Positions 1 to 9,343 are shown, counted from the first letter of the stretch. The stretch: DNA of 64,000 nucleotides from an uncultured Microscilla sp. (GCF_947493425.1 NZ_CANLRP010000005.1:1-64000), one strand, 5' to 3'. A program made the numbers and translations. The notes: a model not told the origin generated them from the sequence alone.

Positions 1-75
1 GCGATTTTTGAAGTTCGTCAGAAAACAAAACTCATCCCAAATAATAGCGCATTTACTTAATGTTTAAGGTACTAG
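1..75. repeat. Truncated copy of the 167-bp palindromic MITE-like element
   Basis: This stretch matches the right half of the element at 38063-38229 in the same orientation: a tttttgaag-cgtcag-aaacaaaa core, an AT-rich middle and a terminal actag. The left half lies outside the window. The terminal repeat overlaps the 3' end of the TPR ATPase gene: read on the minus strand the element end encodes the last three residues (LVP) and the TAA stop. Homology is by eye over about 75 bases with scattered mismatches. Confidence 0.7.
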
Positions 76-2325
76 TGGCTCATCACCTGCACCTTGTTGC
101 TTTAGCTGTGCTATTATTTTGTCAAACGTGTCACGACTAATGCCTTGCTTTTCGAGGTAGGGAAAGTCGCTTTGAAAACCTTCAAAGAACTCGGCTTTGT
201 TTTCAATACTATTTAGGCTTTGTTGGTAAAACTCCATTGCCTTGGCTGTATTACCCTCAGTCAAATATATATGCCCCAAGTTCATTTGAGAATGAGGTAA
301 CTCCAGAGATTGCTCAAAATAGGGTTTGGCAGGTTTATATTTTCCCTGAATAAAGTAGAGCCAACCTATGTCCAGTAATAGTTCTTTATTTGCTGAGTTA
401 AACTCTATGGCTTTTTGATAGGCTGAAATGGCTTCTTCATAGTTATTTAAGTCGTCATAAGTAACACCTAAATTGATCCAGGCTTGTTCAAAGTCAGGCT
501 TGATCCCAATCGCTTTTTGATAGGCTGCAATCGCATCATCATACTTGCCCAAACTTTTATAAACTACCCCTAAGTTCACCCAAGCTTTTTCGTAATCAGG
601 CCTAATCTCGATCGCTCTTTGATAAGCTACAATGGCATCCTCGTATTTACCTAAGTCGTCATAAGTGACGCCTAAGTTAGCCCATGCCTGTTCAAAATTG
701 GGGTTAATCTCGATCGCTTTTTGGTAAGCAGCAATCGCATCATTATACTTACCCAAACCTTTATAAACCACTCCTAAGTTAATCCAGGCATTTTCATAAC
801 CAGGCTTCATCTCTATAGCCTTTTGGTAAGCAATAATAGCCTCTTCATATTTATCCAGCCATTCATAGTTTACCCCTAAATTAAACCAAGCTTTTTCGTA
901 GTTAGGTCTGATCCCGATTGCTTTTTGATAAGCTACAATGGCATCTTCATATTTACCTAGGCCTTCGTAAGCTACCCCTAAGTTAATCCAAATATCTTCG
1001 TCGTTGGGTTGAATTCTTACAGCCTTATGGTAAGCTGATATAGCCTCTTTATAATTGCCTAAAATAAAGTGTGAGTTACCCATATTAAACCAGGCAACCG
1101 CCAAATCAACACTAATGTCTATAGCTTTTCGATAAGATGAAATCGCTTGCTCATCATTGGTTAACCTCGAATAGGCTACCCCCAGATTGACCCAATAACT
1201 CGCATTACCAGGTTGCAAGGCTACTGCTTTTTGATAAGCATTGATTGACTTTTCTTTCTCTCCCAAATCATTGTATACTTGTCCCAACCCTCCCCACGAT
1301 TCAGCATCCTCAGGGTTCATCTCCACATTTCGCTGAAAAACGTCCAGCAAAGCATAAGCAAATATTTTACTTAGGCTGATGTCACCTTGTTGGTGCATTT
1401 CCTCTAAGAAGTTGACTGCTATATTTTCAAAATGCTTGAGATAAGAGCCCTCACTCACCCTTTCGGCGGTAGGCTCAAAGTGAATAGGCTCACCTAGGGC
1501 AAAGTCGGCATTATAGCTAAGGGTGGTACGTGAGGCAATCATTTCCAACACATCTTTACTCACCATTTTTAGGTCATGGTCTAGCAAGTCTATAGTAAAA
1601 GCAAAAGCCTCTACAAAACGTTTTTTCCATTGGTCACTTACCTTGCCATACGATTCGTCTATTTTAGACAACACGGGCAATATAAAAGGTTTACGCTTTT
1701 TGTCCTGGGTATATTTTGCTTCTACTATGCGCATAGCCATTTGCTTAGCCCCATCAAAATTTTGCTGGTTGGGTGCCACCAAAATAATGTTCATGTCAGG
1801 CATGAGCACATTACAAATCCCCGAATAGTCGTTAAAACCCGTTCGGCTGTCTATCAGCACATAGTCGTATTGTTGCTTGAGTTGTTCTTTGAACCAGAGC
1901 AAATAGCTGCCTCCTTCAAACTTGTCATAAAACTCCACCCAGTCAAAATCATCTACTTGCCCGTGAAAACCCTCCTGGCGGTAATCTATAGCGGGCATCA
2001 AGTCTATAACACCCCCATTATCGGCTTGTACCAAGGGGCTAATGTAGGTACCATCGGGGGCAATAAAGTCTTGTTCGCTGAAGGTGTCTGTTTCTATGCT
2101 ACGTACTTTGGCAATGTGGGCGTTAAACAAATCAAGTAAACCCTGGCTTTCTATACTTTGATCGGTTTTGTCATAGTAAAAATGTAAACCGGGTGCTTCC
2201 AAGTCCCAATCTATCATCAATACCTTGCGCTTGCGATAATAGCACAAATACGCGGCAAGGTTTGCCAGTAAATGGGTGCGCCCCACGCCGCCTTTGTATG
2301 AATAGAAAGTAAATATAGTCCCCAT
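64..2325 (-). CDS. ParA/MinD-like KGGVGRT ATPase fused to TPR repeats
   Basis: The N-terminal ~320 residues are a SIMIBI-class ATPase with the deviant Walker A KGGVGRT at residues 11-17 (arginine in place of the usual second lysine) and a DWDLEAPGL switch-like segment at about 39-47. From residue 341 there are nine regular 34-residue TPRs and then about two degenerate ones. The ATG directly abuts the TAA of the preceding gene, so the two are probably translationally coupled. KGGVGR ATPases with TPRs are known from bacterial NTP-dependent conflict and signalling cassettes with effector-associated domains. A role as ATP-driven switch or scaffold is inference; no partitioning site or parB is nearby. 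The last three codons and stop lie in a mobile-element terminus. Confidence 0.85.
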   Translation of the reverse strand: MGTIFTFYSYKGGVGRTHLLANLAAYLCYYRKRKVLMIDWDLEAPGLHFYYDKTDQSIESQGLLDLFNAHIAKVRSIETDTFSEQDFIAPDGTYISPLVQADNGGVIDLMPAIDYRQEGFHGQVDDFDWVEFYDKFEGGSYLLWFKEQLKQQYDYVLIDSRTGFNDYSGICNVLMPDMNIILVAPNQQNFDGAKQMAMRIVEAKYTQDKKRKPFILPVLSKIDESYGKVSDQWKKRFVEAFAFTIDLLDHDLKMVSKDVLEMIASRTTLSYNADFALGEPIHFEPTAERVSEGSYLKHFENIAVNFLEEMHQQGDISLSKIFAYALLDVFQRNVEMNPEDAESWGGLGQVYNDLGEKEKSINAYQKAVALQPGNASYWVNLGVAYSRLTNDEQAISSYRKAIDISVDLAVAWFNMGNSHFILGNYKEAISAYHKAVRIQPNDEDIWINLGVAYEGLGKYEDAIVAYQKAIGIRPNYEKAWFNLGVNYEWLDKYEEAIIAYQKAIEMKPGYENAWINLGVVYKGLGKYNDAIAAYQKAIEINPNFEQAWANLGVTYDDLGKYEDAIVAYQRAIEIRPDYEKAWVNLGVVYKSLGKYDDAIAAYQKAIGIKPDFEQAWINLGVTYDDLNNYEEAISAYQKAIEFNSANKELLLDIGWLYFIQGKYKPAKPYFEQSLELPHSQMNLGHIYLTEGNTAKAMEFYQQSLNSIENKAEFFEGFQSDFPYLEKQGISRDTFDKIIAQLKQQGAGDEPLVP
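388..1305 (-). repeat. Nine tandem 102-bp TPR-coding units
   Basis: Residues 341-646 of the ATPase consist of nine consecutive 34-residue TPR units with no spacer, each carrying W-x-NLG-x-x-Y and A-x-x-AYQKAI signatures. Units 4 to 9 are very alike in DNA as well as protein, suggesting recent duplication or gene conversion. Such arrays may change copy number between strains. Confidence 0.85.
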
Positions 2326-3027
2326 TTATAAATCCCCTAGTGATGGTTTGTTTTCAAACTTTTGAGTGGTGGCTTCAAAGCGTGCCAGGTTTTCTTTGTC
2401 GCCTATGCCCCTATAGAAGGCAATGTTGGATAAACGCCTAAAAAAGTGAATTTTACTGGGAACATCCAATTCTATGTGTACATAACTTTTAAAAAACTCT
2501 TGTCCCCAACCGTGGTATAAATCTTCAAATGTGCCTTTAATATTATTAGTAGCTATTCCACGCGCTCTAGTAGACGATGTAACACAAAGAGGCACTAGGC
2601 AAGCCTTGATGTTATTATGGGCAGTTTCATCAAATACTTTGGCAAACTGGTTGTTATTGGTTGCCACCAGAGAAAAAGGATCAGCTACCAACACAATTCT
2701 GTCTTTGAGCCCTTTGGCTTGCCTTCTAATAGCATGATTAATACAGGATTCGTCCAGATAACATACCTTTAAGTTTATTTCAGACAAACGGCTAAATTCA
2801 TCCAATAACCCACTAATAGTTGCTTCGCCGAAAGGCTTCCAATGCTTGAGTGTGTTGCCATAGTTGCCAGTAGGCACATCTACTATGACCGACGGATTGT
2901 TTGCCCAGTATTGTTGGGTATGGGTGAGTACTATTACAAACAAATACTCTTTGAATTTGGAGGCGTGTTGATGGATGTGCACGTTTTCGGTGTTCTCGAA
3001 ATAATTTTGACTATTTATCTCACGCAT
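2326..3027 (-). CDS. Unknown alpha/beta protein in the EAD/KGGVGR cassette
   Basis: I do not recognise this 233-residue family. Hydrophobic beta-like strands (YLFVIVLTHTQQ, RIVLVADPF, KACLVPLCV) alternate with helices, suggesting a Rossmann-like or TIR-like fold, but I see no diagnostic catalytic motif. The first residues contain NYFENTENV, nearly identical to NYFENTDNV at the C-terminus of the protein encoded just upstream. It starts 4 bp after that gene's stop and its own TAA directly abuts the ATPase ATG, so the three genes almost certainly form one transcript. By position it could be the effector or sensor; function unknown. Confidence 0.75.
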   Translation of the reverse strand: MREINSQNYFENTENVHIHQHASKFKEYLFVIVLTHTQQYWANNPSVIVDVPTGNYGNTLKHWKPFGEATISGLLDEFSRLSEINLKVCYLDESCINHAIRRQAKGLKDRIVLVADPFSLVATNNNQFAKVFDETAHNNIKACLVPLCVTSSTRARGIATNNIKGTFEDLYHGWGQEFFKSYVHIELDVPSKIHFFRRLSNIAFYRGIGDKENLARFEATTQKFENKPSLGDL

Positions 3028-3030
3028 AGT

Positions 3031-3627
3031 TTACTCAGGGTCTTTGGGGTTGGTGCGTTGGTCAAGGTTTACATTATCTGTATTTTCAAAATAATTGGTA
3101 GTATGAATGGTGCGCTCATCATTGCCTGAGGTAGACGGATTGGCAGAGGTACCTCCATCGGCAGTTAAGATGCTCTTTAGTTGGCTGGCAAATACTATCA
3201 ACTGTTGGGCATAGTTTACATCGTCTTTTCCTTGAGTAAAAGTAGCCTTTAGCCGGGCATAGCTGGGCTTGAGGTAGTTAGGCATTTGATCATGTACCTT
3301 GTCCAGTTCATCAAAGGTGGTTACATAATTTCCTTCATTAATCAGGTTTTTGATTTCTTCGTAGGTCATTGTCAAAGGTTTTATGGTTAGGGTTTGATTG
3401 TTTGCTTCAATAATACCAGAGGATTGTTCGGGTGCAGAAGTTTTTTTGAGCACAAAAAGGTAAACACCCAACAATAGCATAGGAATGCCTCCACTCAGAA
3501 TAAAAGTCCAGGGCTCGGCTACATCCCAGCCCTTGAAGGCAAAAATAATGACCCCTGCTACAAAAGCAACGGCACCAGCCAACCATAAAATTTTTTCTTT
3601 GTGTTTAAACATCACAACAATATACAC
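3031..3627 (-). CDS. Membrane protein with EAD11-like domain
   Basis: This 198-residue protein has two hydrophobic helices at about 14-32 and 40-60. A soluble helical segment at about 88-155 begins MTYEEIKNLINEGNY and continues through YARLKATFTQG to LIVFASQLKSIL. This spacing resembles effector-associated domain 11 (EAD11), a small helical adaptor found in bacterial conflict systems; the assignment is from memory of the pattern. A polar tail ends in NYFENTDNV, a motif repeated at the start of the next protein. First gene of the cassette. A second start (MFKHKEK) lies at 3612. Likely role: membrane-anchored adaptor recruiting partners through the EAD. Confidence 0.65.
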   Translation of the reverse strand: MYIVVMFKHKEKILWLAGAVAFVAGVIIFAFKGWDVAEPWTFILSGGIPMLLLGVYLFVLKKTSAPEQSSGIIEANNQTLTIKPLTMTYEEIKNLINEGNYVTTFDELDKVHDQMPNYLKPSYARLKATFTQGKDDVNYAQQLIVFASQLKSILTADGGTSANPSTSGNDERTIHTTNYFENTDNVNLDQRTNPKDPE

Positions 3628-3987
3628 CTTTCAGAGAAAAAGCTCAAAACTACCAAGAGTTTGCAAGGAAAACAGCAAGCTAACTATCTGATTTTCAAAG
3701 CATACAACTCTTAAAGACTTTTATCAACTTATATAAAAAACTGCTCAAATACTCTACTACCCAGACAGGTACATTTTTAATATGGTTCAGGAATAATTTG
3801 TTGCGTTGTATTTACAAAGGTAAGTTATTCCAGTGCTTTAATTTACACCCCAACCTTCTTTTGTTGCTGATCAATCCCTGCCAATTAGCCAAAAAGGTTC
3901 AACCCTCCAAACTTGATTCGTAGAATTTAGAAACTCGCTAAATCCCAGCTTATCTAATAGGCGTTTTACGCAATTTTTGCTAAAAAA
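3628..3987. other. Intergenic region with a possible minus-strand promoter
   Basis: About 360 AT-rich bases upstream of the EAD cassette and downstream of fdhD. On the minus strand TACCTTTG at 3815-3822 matches the Bacteroidota -7 consensus TAnnTTTG, but no TTG sits at the expected -33 spacing, so the promoter call is weak. It would leave a leader of roughly 180 bases before the EAD gene. I see no other structure. Confidence 0.35.
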
Positions 3988-4842
3988 CTACACCTGTACA
4001 CGGGTGGGGTGGGTATATATATTGAACCGTTCATTGCGTAAAAAACCCACCAATGTCATCCCATAGTTTTGGGCAAGTTGTACCGCCAGGCTTGAGGGTG
4101 CTCCTACAGCTGCTACTATGGGAATCTCGGCAGTTAAGGCTTTTTGTACCAGTTCAAAACTTAGCCTGCCACTTAACAAAGCAATAGAACTATGGAAAAC
4201 TTCTGTATTGTCTAATTGACTTCCTATCAACTTATCCATCGCATTATGCCTGCCTACATCTTCACGCATTGCCAAAAGGTGCCCTTTATTGTCAAACAAA
4301 GCCGCTGCATGCAACCCACCCGTGTGCTCAAAAACCATTTGTTGGTTACGTAAACTTGCAGGCAAGCCAAGCAAAATATCAGCCGTTATTTTAGGGGCAT
4401 CTATGGGCAAGTTGGGGCAACCTGTAAGCTGAATGGCCTCGATAGAGGTTTTGCCACAAACCCCACAACTAGAATTGGTATAAAACTGACGCTCAAGCCT
4501 TTGCAAATCTACTTTTACATGTGGACGCAAAGTGACTTTTACCACATTACCCTGCTCTTCAGGCTTTTTGATACTTTCGCAATGCCTTATTCTGATAATG
4601 TCTTTGGGTGATTTGATTAAACCTTCGCTGAACAAAAAGCCTGTGGCAAGCTCAAAGTCGTGCCCAGGGGTACGCATAGTTACTGATACTTTTCGTTCCG
4701 TGATTTCGTCGTTGGCAATAAAATTCAATTGAATTTCCAGGGGTTCTTCTACTGCCAACAAATCAGGCGATTGAGCCAGCTCGCCCGCCTGATACTTGTT
4801 AATATTTGCCGGAAAAACGGAGGGTTTGGGCTGATGACTCAT
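3988..4842 (-). CDS. fdhD: FdhD, formate dehydrogenase accessory sulfurtransferase
   Basis: 284 residues, the usual FdhD length. FdhD carries sulfur from a cysteine desulfurase to the molybdenum cofactor of formate dehydrogenase in the cytoplasm. The conserved SCGVCG motif is present, with both sulfur-transfer cysteines at 126 and 129, together with the MRTPGHDFELATGFLF segment and the C-terminal GRHNAMDKLIG and LSGRLSFELVQKA blocks. It follows ispE by 12 bases and probably shares its transcript. No formate dehydrogenase or moa/mob gene is in the window. Confidence 0.96.
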   Translation of the reverse strand: MSHQPKPSVFPANINKYQAGELAQSPDLLAVEEPLEIQLNFIANDEITERKVSVTMRTPGHDFELATGFLFSEGLIKSPKDIIRIRHCESIKKPEEQGNVVKVTLRPHVKVDLQRLERQFYTNSSCGVCGKTSIEAIQLTGCPNLPIDAPKITADILLGLPASLRNQQMVFEHTGGLHAAALFDNKGHLLAMREDVGRHNAMDKLIGSQLDNTEVFHSSIALLSGRLSFELVQKALTAEIPIVAAVGAPSSLAVQLAQNYGMTLVGFLRNERFNIYTHPTRVQV

Positions 4843-4854
4843 AGAGATAAAAAT

Positions 4855-5664
4855 TTAGATAGATAAAGGTTGGCTGTATACTGTATATGCTGGCGAAAAA
4901 TCGGGAGTAACAACTTGGTCGAATATACCAAACAAAGTAGACCCTGACCCTGTCAGGCTGGCATATAAAGCGCCTTGCTCATACAACTTGGTTTTGATGG
5001 TGGCTATATGGGGGTACTTGGAAAAAACCTGTGGCTCAAAATCGTTCTTAACTTTTTGCTTCCAAACATTTGCTTCAAGTTGCAATGCCTCCTGTAGGTT
5101 GTTGGTTGCCTCCATAGGGCAAATGCCTGCATACGCCTCACCGGTAGACACATGTTGGTTGGGGTATACCAATACCAAAAACTTGTCTTTAAGCTTGATG
5201 TCAATTTCTTTGAACTGGTCACCTTTACCAAAACAATACTTAGGTACATTTTCAATAAAAAAAGCACAATCGCTGCCCAGTTGCCGAGCATAGTCTTGCA
5301 TCACAACGGTAGTAAGCTTGAGTCCAAACAGGTTGTTTAGGGTTTTAATGGTAAACGCAGCATCGGCAGAGCCTCCCCCTAAACCTGCACCAATCGGAAT
5401 AATTTTGTGTAAATGAATGTGCACAGGTGGCAGGTCAAAATCGGCACTCAACAAATGATATGCCTTAAGACAAAGATTTTCGTTGCCATCGTCAGGGATA
5501 GGTATACCAGTTGATTCGAATAATAGCTGATTGGCGGGTAGTATTTCGAGTATGTCTGTCCACCCTGTAGGGTAAAAACAGGACTCCAGGTTATGAAAAC
5601 CATCTGAGCGCTTCTCTATAATGTTGAGCCCCAGGTTTATTTTAGCATTAGGAAAACTAATCAT
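4855..5664 (-). CDS. ispE: IspE, 4-diphosphocytidyl-2-C-methyl-D-erythritol kinase
   Basis: A GHMP-family kinase that phosphorylates CDP-methylerythritol in the MEP isoprenoid pathway. I chose the internal ATG giving MISFPNAKINLGL at the start, since that block is the family's conserved N-terminus; the frame is open further up (to 5703) but those 13 residues look non-native. The ATP-binding glycine loop PIGAGLGGGSADA is at about residues 90-102 and the LTGSGSTLFG motif near the C-terminus. 269 residues, slightly short of the ~283 of E. coli. It is the first gene of a two-gene unit with fdhD. Confidence 0.95.
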   Translation of the reverse strand: MISFPNAKINLGLNIIEKRSDGFHNLESCFYPTGWTDILEILPANQLLFESTGIPIPDDGNENLCLKAYHLLSADFDLPPVHIHLHKIIPIGAGLGGGSADAAFTIKTLNNLFGLKLTTVVMQDYARQLGSDCAFFIENVPKYCFGKGDQFKEIDIKLKDKFLVLVYPNQHVSTGEAYAGICPMEATNNLQEALQLEANVWKQKVKNDFEPQVFSKYPHIATIKTKLYEQGALYASLTGSGSTLFGIFDQVVTPDFSPAYTVYSQPLSI

Positions 5665-6422
5665 AAATAATGTACCATTAAATCTATTCAATTCATTCCC
5701 CAATAAGGGAGTGTTTGAACAGTAAATTCATAATATATACTAGGATTAAAGTGATTACCTGCGGTGAGCTCGTCACAGCAAGCTGCCCCGATGAGTCGGG
5801 ATTTATAAATAGACTCGGTTTTAGGATTTACAGGATTCATTAATGTTGGTATTCAGACAATTAGTCAAAATCCATCCTCAAAACCATTTTTGTTTAAGTA
5901 TAACAAGCAAGATTTAGCCCCTTGCTGCAGTCAAAAACTATATGCTTACTAAATAATACCCAAAGCACGTAAATAGTTGTTTGATATACAAAATTATCCC
6001 CTATTCCCCACCTTTTATAGGGGATATGTTACTGGCTTTACGTCTCTTTTGCAGTCAGTTCAGCCTGTAAAAGAAAAAACAGGACTATTTGCCAATGGCA
6101 CCTATGCTTAGCGCTTGTCTGCCGCTGGTTTGGGCTTTGAGGTAACGCAAGCTGTTTATACAAATACGAGTTTTTGCACATCCTTTCAAACTTCCTGCAA
6201 AGGTTGTTTGTTATGCAGACCAGAGCCTCTGGCATAAAACCTGGTTTTTATTCATCCTGTTTTTGGTAAAGTATACCTAGAAAGAGTTCGCCTGCACAGC
6301 AACTACCAGTAAAATTGTCAAGATATTTCATTATTTTTACCAAATGTTGAGTATTTGAGCAGTAATGATAGTTACTAATACAGGGCACTTGACCAATAGC
6401 TTAAAATAACAGAGAACAAAAT
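5665..6422. other. Intergenic region with dispersed repeat and hairpin
   Basis: About 760 bases between divergently transcribed ispE and the T9SS cargo gene. It contains copy 1 of the dispersed repeat (5736-5905) and an inverted repeat at 5996-6025 (9-bp arms atcccctat / ataggggat, 12-base loop). The remainder shows no convincing ORF; short frames in it lack family features. Confidence 0.5.
5736..5905. repeat. Dispersed intergenic repeat, copy 1 (170 bp)
   Basis: This sequence recurs in the same orientation at 41167-41377. Shared blocks include tgcggtgagc, gtcacagcaagct, a long stretch around tttataaatagactcgg, and ggttttaggatttacagg through aaaaccatttttg. The second copy carries about 41 extra bases. 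No ORF of note lies inside. It looks like a non-coding mobile or structural-RNA-like repeat; both copies sit between genes. Confidence 0.85.
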
Positions 6423-9152
6423 ATGCAAAGAATACATCGTTTCAGAAATATACCCTATACATTAGGCTTGTTTTTTACTATGTTGCTGGTGTCTCATTCA
6501 GTACAAGCAACCCACTTGAGAGCAGGGCAAATTACTGCTGAACGTATCTCCAGTGTAAGCCTTACTTATAGAATTACTGTTACCATTTACATGGACCGTG
6601 GACAAGGCAATGCAGATAGCCCTTCGCTTAATGTGTTTTTTGGTGATGGTAATAGTGCAGAAGTACAAAGAGTGACCGAAGAAGCTATTGGTAACAACAC
6701 TACGCGTAATATTTATGTGATAGAACACACTTACCCTTCTCCACAAGCTTATACCATTTACTTTGCAGAAGAAAACCGTAACGCTGGGGTATTGAATATG
6801 ATCAACTCAGTGGATACTCCTTTTTCGGTAGAAACCAGGCTCTTAATAGACCCTTTTGTTGGTTTAAACGACACTCCAATCTTATTGGCTGACCCAATTG
6901 ACTTGGCTTGTGTAGGGCAAAAATTCACCCACAACCCTGCTGCTTTTGACCCAGACGGTGACAGCCTTTCGTTTACGCTTACTGTACCCAACCAAGATAT
7001 TGAGAAAGTAGTCAATGGCTATGCAGACCCATCAAGTGCTTCATTTGGGGGTAGAACTGAAGCTGGCGGCACCCCATTTTTTAGAATTGACCCCTTTACT
7101 GGTACACTTACGTGGGATTCGCCTGGTGCTGCCGGAGAATATAACATTGCCTTTAAGGTAGAAGAATGGCGCAATGGGGTAAAAATAGGTTCTATTGTTC
7201 GAGATATGCAAATTATAGTATTAGACTGTAACAATGAGCGTCCTCGGCTGGAGCTACCTCAAGACACTTGTGTAGAGGCTAACAGTGAGATACTCAAAAC
7301 AATTAGAGCAAATGATCCTGATGGACACCCAGTCAGAATTACTGCTGAAAGTGGTATTCTGGAACCTGGGTTTAACCCAAGGGCAACCTTTGGTCCTACC
7401 AACTTTCAAACTGGTGGTGTTCCCGAAGGTACATTTAGGTGGACACCATCTTGTGAAAATATCAGAGAGCAACCCTACCGGGTTGTTTTCAAAGCAGAAG
7501 ACAACCCTACCATAGAAAGCCCGCTAGTAGATGTAAAAGCCTGGCGTATTACCGTAGTGGGGCCTCGTCCAGTGGGGCTTACTGCTACAACTGCTGGCAG
7601 AAGTATTACCCTCAATTGGTCGGACTACAGTCTGATTTGTGCCAATGCCAAAGAATTGATCATTTGGCGTAAGGAGGGTTGTTCTACCTGGGAACCGCTC
7701 TGCGAGGTAGGGGTTCCTGCCGGACTAGGTTATCAAGAGGTAGGCAGAGTACCAGCCAGTCAAACTACTTTTACTGACAGTCAAAGGCTTAAAAAAGGGC
7801 TCAAGTACAGTTATCGTATTTCAGCAGTATTCCCAGAGCCATCTAATGGCCAAAGCCGGGCATCGCAAGAGGTGTGTGTGAGTTTACCGCTTGACATTCC
7901 TATTGTTACCAATGTGACAGTAGACCAAACCAGTGCTACTACTGGACAAATTACGGTTAAATGGACCAAACCGCCAGTAGCAAACCCGGCTACTAATTAC
8001 AAATATGACTTATACCATTTTGTAGGTATCAGGGGAGAAGATTCTACCCGAACTGATTCAAGCAAGTTATTGACGCTTTCGGCTGATACTTCATTCATTC
8101 ACCAAAATATCAATACATTAGACACAGGGCATACTTATAGAGTACTGGCTTATGTAGACAATGGTACTCCTATTTTTGACGATTACTCTGAGTTAGCATC
8201 CAGTATAGACTTGACTGCCGTATCAGCTCCTAGTAGTATTAAACTCAACTGGACTTACGATGTGCCCTGGGCAAATATCAAACACTTGATCTATCGCCAG
8301 GCAAGCCCTGGAGGAGCCATTCACCTGATAGACTCGCTGCCTCAAAGTAGCTCAAACAAATTAGAATATTTTGACAAGGGTACTTTCCAAGACCGTAAAC
8401 TAGATACTGATAGCACATATTGTTATTATATTCTCACGGTGGGTACTTACTCAAACCCAGACATAAAAATTGCTGACCCTGATTCTTTAGCTAATTTATC
8501 GCAGGTTGCTTGTGCACAACCTACCGATACTACTGCACCTTGTCCACCGCGGCTTGCCATTGACTCTATTAAGTGTGAAAACTTTAACGACCAGGCTTTG
8601 TTGCAAAATAGCCTGAGTTGGACACCTGTTATTAATATACCAGCTGGTTGCGACGATGATATAGTTCAATACAAATTGTATTTCAGGCCTACTAACCAAG
8701 GTGATTTTACTCTGCTAACAAGTCTAACACAAGGTGAACTGAGTTATATACATGCCAATCTTACTTCGCTGGCAGGCTGTTATTATGTTACAGCGGTCGA
8801 TCGCTTAGACAATGAAAGTGACCCAAGTAATATTGTTTGTCAAGATAATTGCACGTACTATGAATTACCTAATATTATAACCCCTAACAAGGATGGTAAA
8901 AACGATGTGTTTCGCCCCTTCCCTACTCCACGATTTGTTGAGTCGGTGGAGTTTAAAGTATATAACCGCTGGGGTGTGAAAGTATTTGAGGTAAGTGATA
9001 ATATTATGCTTGACTGGGATGGTAGTAGCAATGGCTCCGACCAAGTGTTACCATCTGGTATGTATTACTATTCTGCCAAAGTAAAATTTATCACACTTGA
9101 TCCTAACAACTCGGTACAAAAGCTGAAAGGTTGGATAAAGCTAAGGAAGTGA
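6423..9152 (+). CDS. Secreted T9SS cargo with CHU-type C-terminal sorting domain
   Basis: 909 residues. A signal peptide covers about 1-29 (ending VQA before THLRAG). Beta-rich extracellular modules follow: a PKD-like region, an Ig-like region with NDPDGHPVRI, and fibronectin III-like repeats with ITLNWSDY-type strands. The last ~90 residues (ITPNKDGKNDVFRPF, VYNRWGVKVFEV, LPSGMYYYSAKV, KGWIKL) are the gliding-motility-associated C-terminal domain, a type B signal for T9SS export. It is therefore probably a cell-surface or adhesive protein exported by the apparatus encoded at 24-30 kb. Its ligand is unknown. Confidence 0.92.
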   Translation: MQRIHRFRNIPYTLGLFFTMLLVSHSVQATHLRAGQITAERISSVSLTYRITVTIYMDRGQGNADSPSLNVFFGDGNSAEVQRVTEEAIGNNTTRNIYVIEHTYPSPQAYTIYFAEENRNAGVLNMINSVDTPFSVETRLLIDPFVGLNDTPILLADPIDLACVGQKFTHNPAAFDPDGDSLSFTLTVPNQDIEKVVNGYADPSSASFGGRTEAGGTPFFRIDPFTGTLTWDSPGAAGEYNIAFKVEEWRNGVKIGSIVRDMQIIVLDCNNERPRLELPQDTCVEANSEILKTIRANDPDGHPVRITAESGILEPGFNPRATFGPTNFQTGGVPEGTFRWTPSCENIREQPYRVVFKAEDNPTIESPLVDVKAWRITVVGPRPVGLTATTAGRSITLNWSDYSLICANAKELIIWRKEGCSTWEPLCEVGVPAGLGYQEVGRVPASQTTFTDSQRLKKGLKYSYRISAVFPEPSNGQSRASQEVCVSLPLDIPIVTNVTVDQTSATTGQITVKWTKPPVANPATNYKYDLYHFVGIRGEDSTRTDSSKLLTLSADTSFIHQNINTLDTGHTYRVLAYVDNGTPIFDDYSELASSIDLTAVSAPSSIKLNWTYDVPWANIKHLIYRQASPGGAIHLIDSLPQSSSNKLEYFDKGTFQDRKLDTDSTYCYYILTVGTYSNPDIKIADPDSLANLSQVACAQPTDTTAPCPPRLAIDSIKCENFNDQALLQNSLSWTPVINIPAGCDDDIVQYKLYFRPTNQGDFTLLTSLTQGELSYIHANLTSLAGCYYVTAVDRLDNESDPSNIVCQDNCTYYELPNIITPNKDGKNDVFRPFPTPRFVESVEFKVYNRWGVKVFEVSDNIMLDWDGSSNGSDQVLPSGMYYYSAKVKFITLDPNNSVQKLKGWIKLRK

Positions 9153-9181
9153 TAATATTATAGCCTTCAATTGCTAAACGG

Positions 9182-9220
9182 TTAGCCGAAAAGCCATTAC
9201 AAATCAAGCTTTTTGGTTAG
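9182..9220 (+). terminator. Possible hairpin terminator after the cargo gene
   Basis: ttagccgaaaagc pairs with gctttttggttag, 13 pairs if G-U pairs are allowed, 29 bases downstream of the stop codon. It is not followed by a clean T-run, so intrinsic termination is uncertain. Confidence 0.4.
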
Positions 9221-9343
9221 CTTAAAGGCTTTGCCTGAAACGACTAAAGCCGTTGGCAACACAGCTTCAACGTATGTTCAGGTTTACTGTAGCCAGTATA
9301 CAAGTATGGTAGTGTCTATTGTAATTATGATTAGTTTGACCCA

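Noticed and set aside
388..1305. Tandem 102-bp periodicity considered as a CRISPR array or satellite
   Set aside because: The period and sequence are explained by TPR codons. There are no constant repeats with unique spacers. No CRISPR array or cas gene was seen anywhere in the window.
64..3627. ParA-like gene considered as a plasmid or chromosome partition system
   Set aside because: No parB-like partner or parS-like repeats nearby; the TPR fusion and EAD-like neighbour point to a signalling or conflict role instead.
6038..6235. 65-codon minus-strand frame in the ispE/cargo gap
   Set aside because: No signal, motif or linkage; it looks like chance in an intergenic region that contains repeats.
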